From: Rhizoctonia solani
Taxonomy: Eukaryota > Basidiomycota > Agaricomycetes > Cantharellales > Ceratobasidiaceae
NCBI RefSeq assembly: GCF_016906535.1
Contig: NC_057372.1
Location: 167,501 to 231,500, forward strand
Length of the DNA: 64,000 nucleotides
Direction: 5' to 3'
The notes beneath the pieces are model-generated. The model searched no databases, had not been told where the DNA came from, and worked only from the letters and a program-made list of their open reading frames with translations. Below, in pieces: positions 57,558 to 64,000 of the stretch. The position numbers and the translations under genes are program-made. The stretch's first letter is position 1. The number at the start of each line of letters is the position of its first letter.

Positions 57558-58102
57558 TATCCTGCCCAATCTGGACTTATCCTATCAAGATATGGCTTCC
57601 TGATAAAAGGTTGGATGCTAATTGATTATACCTCCTGAAATTGGAATGGAGTTCATTAATTTCTATCACTAAGTCTTAAGGTGTTGGAGGCTTGGGAGCT
57701 TAAGGCTTAGTCACCCACTCTGAGTCTTCAGCTGGTGCTGGGTATTTACTTGTTGTAATAATTGAAGGGTCAAATCCAAGGCTTTTGACTTAGTTAAAAG
57801 TGCTATCAATGTCTATCAAATTGTGGCTATTGATTGGTATTAAGTGTAGTGGGATGCTCACACAATTAAGGGTCAAAATGTTTCCAACAATTATTTAGAC
57901 AAGTCAAAACAATCAGATTTGCAAGTAAAATATTAGGGATTGCAGAATACAGGAAGTGAGATGCAGAGAACATTTGGATGGAGTATATACAGGCACAGCA
58001 CATTGGTAGCTTAGTTAGTAACAACAGGGAGAGGGCAAATGATATGTTCCAAGTCAATTTCAAGCCCTCTGCCAATGTTGACATCCTTATTGTCACCAAG
58101 CT
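57558..58102. other. No gene recognised
   Basis: About 545 bp with no motif-bearing frame. May hold 3' parts of the minus-strand gene at 58103-58820. Confidence 0.35.
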
Positions 58103-58820
58103 CTAGGTTGCAAGCGTGAACCTTGTGCCAGTGGTCTTCCTACAAGAACAGCAGCATATGCTGCTGTGGTACAGTGGGCCATTCAGGTGGTCCCAAGTTG
58201 ACAACAGGGTTTGGTTCTCCTGGCCATTCCCAAACAGAAGCAATGAAGTTGTTACCAAACCTGGGGGAGATTGGGTCAGCACTCTGTGCAATGGCAACCA
58301 AAGACAGTTGCTGCATGAGGGCAGCAATGTCATGCTTGTGGCTGTAGGCATAAGATGGAGCAGGGAACCTGCCTGCTTTGTTGGCGGTGTGTAGAAGGGT
58401 GTATTCTGGAGCCATAAACAAATTGCTGTTTTGGTAACCCAGGTAAGCTGTTTTGGGTTGCTTGGAGGGTTCTTGGGAGGGAAGTCCCCGGGTGGCATAG
58501 TTGAAGGGGACTTCTGCAAAGTCAACCAACTGGGGCAGCAGAGCATTCTCAGGCAGCAGAGTAAGCGGTCCCACTGCTTTGTTGTTGCTGTTGTATCTGT
58601 TGACAGGGAAACCTGCAATTGGTAACCTGGTGAGCTGAGTACAATTATGTTGCATTATACCACTTGTCTTACCTGCATTGGACAGATTGTCTTTGGAATG
58701 CTCAACCACTGGATGACCATGCAGACAGCACCAAAAACAATGCGCCACAACACAGGCAGGGGAGCCACAAATGTACCCATCATGGGCTATATTACTGTAC
58801 TCCATCTGTTTAGTGGCCGT
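58103..58820 (-). pseudogene. Minus-strand gene fragment of unknown function
   Basis: An open frame of ~221 codons runs from about 58805 down to 58140. A good intron is visible on the minus strand (GTAAGAC at 58672 to TTGCAG at 58613, 60 nt); both spliced and unspliced forms stay open. An acceptor-like CTAAACAG just before the first ATG suggests an upstream exon, but there a large palindrome begins (58828). The protein is rich in Pro, Asn and His, with several Cys/His in the first 30 residues and no transmembrane segment. I do not recognise the family. It may be a host gene or a transposon gene whose 5' end was lost. Confidence 0.4.
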
Positions 58821-58827
58821 GATGATG

Positions 58828-60400
58828 ATACACTGAGCAGCAAAAGTATTGCAGGTCAGGAGAGGTCAAAAGTTCACTTCCATTGCTGAGCACCCAATCA
58901 GTGAATCCCATCCAAATTATACTGACACATGTGGCCATTGTAACACTATGCTGTAGCACAATGTCTTACAAATCTATCAAGAACTGAGCTCACAGCCCCA
59001 CTTTTGCTGTAATGCAACCTGCAAAACTTTTGCTGATTGTGTTGAGCATCTTACAAATCTGCACATAACTGGTTATGCAGTTCAGTACAAGTTCTGGTTT
59101 GTTGCATGCACATTTCCAGTTATATGGGCCATTGCTGGACAGAGTATCAGCTTGTTCCACCCATTAGGGACTGTGTAACAGAACTGTCTTCTCAGGGCCA
59201 GTAAAAGAAACTCAAAATTGCAGTTGCATTGCACTCAAGGCACTGTGTGGGCTGGAAATGCTTTGGGGTATCTCACGTGACTGCTGGTACCTGGTGAAAC
59301 AGTTTCCATGACCTTCCCATACCTGGAACTGGCAATATAAGAGATTGCAGAGGGTCAGGCTGTATGAGCTGAAAATGAAAATGCCACTCCTAAGCTGGAA
59401 TCCAAGCCAAATGACATAGAACTTCTGGCAGCAGTAGACACAGGTGAAGAGTATGCTGGGATCAGTTATCTATGGCAGCAGTGATGTGTACACAAAGATA
59501 GCATGCAGTATACACAGAAATTGCAGCCAATGGGTGGGGTCTCACATTGAACATGTTCTAACTCTGTGATTGTCAAATGGAAAAGGTTGAAACTCATACA
59601 GTAAAAGGTTCCTCTCAGACAGACCTTATGATGGAAAACTGGCTGTTCCCTGATTGACAATCACAGAGTTAGAACATGTTCAATGTGAGACCCCACCCAT
59701 TGGCTGCAATTTCTGTGTATACTGCATGCTATCTTTGTGTACACATTGCTGCTGCCCTAGATAACTGATCTCAGCATACCCTTGACCTGTGTCTGCTACT
59801 GCTAGAAGTTCTATGTCATTTGGCTTGGATTCCAGCTTAGGAGTGGCATTTTCATTTTCAGCTCATACAGCCTGACCCTCTGCAATCTCTTATTTGCCAG
59901 TTCCAGGTATGGGAAGGTCATGGAAACTGTTTCACCAGGTACCAGCAGTCACGTGAGATACCCCAAAGCATTTCCAGCCCACACAGTGCCTTGAGTGCAA
60001 TGCAACTGCAATTTTGAGTTTCTTTTACTGGCCCTGAGAAGACAGTTCTGTTACACAGTCCCTAATGGGTGGAACAAGCTGATACTCTGTCCAGCAATGG
60101 CCCATATAACTGGAAATGTGCATGCAACAAACCAGAACTTGTACTGAACTGCATAACCAGTTATGTGCAGATTTGTAAGATGCTCAACACAATCAGCAAA
60201 AGTTTTGCAGGTTGCATTACAGCAAAAGTGGGGCTGTGAGCTCAGTTCTTGATAGATTTGTAAGACATTGTGCTACAGCATAGTGTTACAATGGCCACAT
60301 GTGTCAGTATAATTTGGATGGGATTCACTGATTGGGTGCTCAGCAATGGAAGTGAACTTTTGACCTCTCCTGACCTGCAATACTTTTGCTGCTCAGTGTA
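58828..60400. repeat. Large inverted repeat: two ~750-bp arms, 77-bp spacer
   Basis: 58828-59576 and 59654-60400 are reverse complements, differing by a handful of substitutions mostly within the innermost ~100 bp plus single-base gaps. Outer ends TACACTGAGC.../...GCTCAGTGTA. No coding motif in the arms and no flanking duplication seen. A transcript across it would fold into a long hairpin. Confidence 0.92.
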
Positions 60401-60636
60401 CCCTTAGTCACTTAGGCTTGAGTAACATTAGTCTAAGGTACTATACATAACCAACCACCTGCACTTGATAGTTGCTAGACTATTTGTTAGGAGTTGTTAT
60501 TCCTGATAACCTAGCCTATATTGTGCATATATTCTGTGCATATATTCTGATTCTTAGTACTAGTTCTTAGCTATTCCCATATACATTTTGTATATAGTAA
60601 TTCTTTCTTACTCCTGTACTTACACAACTCTTAACA
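60401..60636 (+). repeat. LTR-E 3' fragment
   Basis: Matches the last ~236 bp of LTR-E (24801-25036), ending CTCTTAACA. Confidence 0.85.
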
Positions 60637-60757
60637 GGGAGTGCAATGTCCCCCAGCAACTAATATTATTAATATATCACTGTGCATCATATATACTATA
60701 TATATCTTTGACAGTGGATATATATGGTAATAACCCCTCCAGATATGGGTTATGACA
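60637..60757 (+). repeat. LTR-D tail fragment
   Basis: Matches 25037-25154 and the end of 52142-52570, ending GGGTTATGACA. Confidence 0.8.
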
Positions 60758-61218
60758 AATGCCTAAGAACCATTGCAGGGGATGATCATCATCCATAAGG
60801 AATACTTCAATGTTGGGCATGGCATGAATACAATGTTCAAGGGGGTCTGGGTGATTCTCAGAATAGGGGGAGCAATGGTCATTGTGGCAATTAGCATAGA
60901 CATAGTACAAATTGCAAACATGGCTGGCTTCAATGATACCTAGTTCAGGAGTGAGGGGCACATCATTCCTGTAGGAACTGGAGATTGGGTAGCAGTAATA
61001 ATCTTGGGCAAAAGAGATAGTGAATTTAGTGTGTAGACAATTGAGTATGAGTGGGATGGCAATTGGGAGATTTGAGTGAGAGCATTTATGCAAAATCCAT
61101 CCTCCATAAGATAGGTTTGACTTAGAGATTCAAACATTGGGTAGTTTGTTATTTCCTATCTTGGAGGATATGACCAGTTTAGTTACACCTGTGGTACATG
61201 GAAGAAGCCATGTGGAGC
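60758..61218 (-). other. Unrecognised minus-strand open region downstream of gypsy-B
   Basis: A frame of ~110 codons (61093 down to ~60758) in non-LTR DNA, Cys/His-containing, cut off by the LTR-D fragment. It lies 3' of the gypsy-B chromodomain on the same strand, so it could be 3' element sequence or a host fragment. No motif recognised. Confidence 0.3.
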
Positions 61219-63493
61219 TTAGAACTCCTTCTTCTTGTGATTGGGATGTATAGTGGAGCCAGAGGTTTGCTTCCATTCTTTGATTACTTCTGGAGCATTC
61301 CTTAATTCTTTCTCTGTCCTCCATCTATCATGTTCTGAGCTGTACCCAAGCCAATGGATTTTGTACTGCCTAATCCTCTTGTTTCCTTTCTTTATTGTCT
61401 TTTCTTCTACTATCTTTTCCACTTCATATTCAGGCATCTGTTGGAAGTCCTCTCTAGGTATATTCTGAGTGGGTCAGCTTCCAAACTCTGGGGGTGATGC
61501 CTTATAAGATTCCAAGTGTGCCATATTGATGATTGGGTGTATGCAATAGCTAGCAGGTAATCTTATCCTATATGCTACTAGTGATATGCTTTCCATGACT
61601 TCAAATGGTCCTTCATAATGCATATTTAGCTTATTCCCTTTTCCTGACTGATGTTTGAGTAAGTTTAAGGAATGGGGATTAATTAAGACTAAATCTCCTG
61701 GCTCAAAGGTAACATGTGTCTTGTCAGGATTATAGTACTTCTGTTGGTAATTCTATGCTACTTTGAGAGCATCCTTAGCTAGTGATTGTGCTAAGTCCAT
61801 GGATCCCTTGAATTCCTCTGCTGTTTGACCTTCTTGTGCTGGCCTAGGAATGTTCTCAGGGGTAAGAGCCAGTAAGTTGGCTGATGTTAGAGGCTGGAAT
61901 CCATGAAGTAGATAGGCTGGTGTCTGTTGTGTGGATGTATGCACACCTGTGTTGTATGAATGTGCAAATCCTGATAGAAGCTTACTCCAATTGTCCTTAG
62001 CTGGGTTAGTGAATACTCTAATTGCTACTTCTGTAGTTTGATTAAGTATCTCTGTTTGTCCATCACTCTGAGGATGATGTGCTGTAGTGAGTACTTGCTG
62101 AATTCCTAACATGCTAACTAAGTGACCCCAAAAGGCTCCTGTCCATCTGGCATCTCTATCAGTGATTACTTGCCAAGGCAAACCATAGTGACACCATATG
62201 TGGTCATGGAACAGTTGCGCTGTTTGTACTTCATCTATCTGAGTGTGTCATGACCTTCATTGGCATGACATAATTTTCTACTATTTTATACTTTTTTTCC
62301 AAGACAGTTTCCTTTTCTGGTATATATTTATGACTCATCAAGATCACATGACATATTTGATATATGATGTGAAATTGTGAATGATTCATGCTTTGTTTTT
62401 TTGTTTGATGTGGCTCTCTTCATGTATATAAACCAGGTCAAGTTGCCACTAGAACAGCAAGACTTGACCTCTTTGTCAATTTACCCCAGCTTACACCTAC
62501 CCTTTGCCCAGGCCCATAGTTGGCCAGTAGTGCACCTTACTACTACATCCATATCCAGGCCTTTGTTGCCCTCTACCCATCTTCATTACCCCTGGACCCT
62601 AGCTGTCCCTCTACCCAGTATCATAGTCCATTGGTGATAGGGCCACGGATTCTAAGCCCCTCTTGTACCATAGGTCTGAGCTGAGTTGTGACAGAGTGGT
62701 ACATGGGATGAAATGTCCATACTTAGTTAGTTTGTCCACAATAACTAGAATAGCGTTGTAGTTGTTACTTAGTGGAAGATCCATGATGAAGTCCATTGAT
62801 ACTACTTCAAAAGGCTGTTGTGGAATAGGCAAAGGTTGAAGGAATCCTCTGGGTCCATGCTGTCAATGTCCTGCTTTCTGACAGATATCACAAGTGTGTA
62901 CATACTTCTGAATGCTTCTAGCCATCTTAGGCCAATAGTAAACAGAAGCAATTTGATGATATGTCTTAGCATAACCAGCATGTGCTCCTTGATTGAGGTT
63001 ATCATGGTTTTCCTTCAAGATTTCTACTTGTAGATCCTTAGGTATGCATAGCCAGTACTTTTCCTGAGAGTCTATGAAGTAGATCAATCCATTATCTCCT
63101 ATCTGGTATTGATGGAAGGGTGGATTGAGTGGATTGTGGTGCAATTGGAACTCTTCCATCACTTGCTTAAAATGGGAGTCCTTCTTGTATGCTTCTATGA
63201 ACCTTGTGATTTCTTCTGAGTTTATTGATATTTCCACAGAGTATGATGTAGTTGTTTGATAAGAGATAGCTTCTGCTGGTGTGAGTATCCACTTCTTGAT
63301 GGGCTTCTGACTATTTCCAATTTTGTAACTCTGGGTGAATACACTTGCAACTCTGAGAAGTTTCTCTTCAAAACATTCATGTATCTCCTTATAGAGGTTT
63401 CTTAATGGGTCTCCCTCCATATTGAGCTTGAGTGGAGTTGATTGATATGCCAGAGGGCTGGTATGATATGGGGTTCTCCTTCTAAGTCTTGAG
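61219..63493 (-). pseudogene. gypsy-B Pol remnant: integrase and chromodomain, split by LTR-C
   Basis: C-terminal part of a second Ty3/gypsy chromovirus polyprotein. Reading on the minus strand: an RNase H-integrase linker (63493-63250), the integrase zinc domain (H-x3-H ... CDICQ, about 62870-63000), the start of the catalytic core (VSMDFIMDLPLSNNYNAILVIVD, about 62700-62800), the LTR-C insertion, the second catalytic part (VITDRDARWTGAFW and HHPQSDGQTE, about 62060-62175), and a chromodomain EYEVEKIV...KIHWLGY (61437 to about 61330). In-frame stops include a TGA near 62863 in a position where such enzymes often have Arg. gag, protease and RT are missing. Confidence 0.9.
62246..62693 (+). 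mobile_element. Solo LTR-C with GAGTG target duplication
   Basis: 448 bp, TGTCATGACC...GTTGTGACA, inside gypsy-B integrase coding. GAGTG at 62241-62245 and 62694-62698. Removing it rejoins the catalytic core. Confidence 0.96.
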
Positions 63494-63939
63494 TGTCACG
63501 ACTCAGCTCGGACCTATGGTTCAAGGGGGTTTAAAGTCCGTGGCACTATCACCAATGGACTATGAGACAGGTAGAGGGGCGACAAGGGCCCAGGGGTTAT
63601 GGATAGGGTAGAGAGGCAACAAGGGCCTAGGGTTATGATTCTTAAGTAATGTGCACTTAGCCAACTAGGGGCTTGGGCAAGGGATAGGTAAGAGTTGAGG
63701 TGAATTGACAAAGAGGTCAAGTCTTGCTGTTTTAGCGGCGACTTGACCTGGTTTAAATACATGAGAAGAGCCACATCAAAAACAACAATACAAAACAGTG
63801 AGTCATTTACAATTTCACATCATATCAAATATGTCACGTGATCTTGATGAGTCATAAATATATACCAAAAAAGGAAACTATCTCGGAAAAAAGGTAGAAA
63901 ATAGTAAAAAGTCATGTCATGCCAATGATGGTCATGACA
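63494..63939 (-). repeat. LTR-C, 3' LTR of an element continuing beyond the right edge
   Basis: 446 bp, TGTCACGACTC...GGTCATGACA on +, reverse orientation. The adjoining 63940-63956 reads, on the minus strand, GAAGAGGGGGTAA: a polypurine tract directly before the LTR. So this is the 3' LTR of an element whose body lies to the right. CpGs are still present, so it is fairly young. Confidence 0.85.
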
Positions 63940-64000
63940 TTACCCCCTCTTCAAGCTCCAACTGCATCAGGATGTTCCATGTGGAATTCTTCTATGGCTT
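63940..64000 (-). mobile_element. Start of the internal region of an LTR-C element (3' end, runs off the window)
   Basis: Polypurine tract (63940-63953 complement) and 45 further bases of the 3' internal region. Too short to assign coding. Confidence 0.6.

Noticed and set aside
1..64000. CRISPR arrays, bacterial operons, riboswitches
   Set aside because: Eukaryotic rDNA and fungal transposons; no evenly spaced short repeats or prokaryotic gene structure.

Overview
The window is a eukaryotic, almost certainly fungal, block of ribosomal DNA and nested transposable elements. No intact single-copy host gene was recognised. Evidence for a filamentous fungus, most likely an agaricomycete basidiomycete: fungal-type 18S rRNA with its 5' external spacer, introns of 44-60 nt, chromodomain-bearing Ty3/gypsy elements, and a Helitron with Rep/PIF1-type coding. 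A Rhizoctonia-like genome is only a guess. Element names used below are mine: LINE-1, LINE-2, gypsy-A, gypsy-B, LTR-A to LTR-G, and mini-element M.

Layout. 1-1981: rDNA spacer and the first ~1010 nt of 18S, broken by an A-rich LINE (LINE-1, 1982-17258). LINE-1 is itself interrupted by a solo LTR-A (3784-4343), a Helitron (5019 to ~11330) and a second solo LTR-A (12521-13082). 17259-29130: a patchwork of solo LTRs (B, C, D, E, G), mini-elements M, a Helitron fragment, a gypsy RNase H scrap and spacer-like DNA ending in pyrimidine-rich repeats. 29133-30785: a second rDNA spacer plus the first ~687 nt of 18S, with CpG decay. 30786-40062: LINE-2 copy a, ending in poly(A). 40063-40349: a 287-bp piece of 18S (positions ~400-687). 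40350 to ~50420: LINE-2 copy b, into which four LTR elements are stacked one inside another; the innermost is a full gypsy element (gypsy-A, 43028-49267). ~50421-57557: more solo LTRs, including a long reverse LTR-E holding four to five later insertions. 57558-60400: a broken minus-strand gene of unknown function next to a 1.57-kb palindrome. 60401-63956: LTR fragments and a minus-strand gypsy pol remnant (gypsy-B), with the 3' LTR of another element running off the right edge.

How the parts relate. Nearly every insertion can be ordered in time, because 5-bp target duplications (LTR elements) or paralogous empty sites are visible. LINE-2 is the most interesting item. Both copies begin at the same 18S base. 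The 18S DNA after copy a restarts ~287 bp upstream of where it stopped, as expected for an 18S-targeted LINE that makes an unusually long target duplication. Older copies have lost CpG almost completely (CpG to TpG/CpA), and many stop codons in the element genes are C-to-T changes. gypsy-A is the youngest and keeps its CpGs. The locus looks like a methylated or RIP-like heterochromatic edge or relic of an rDNA array.
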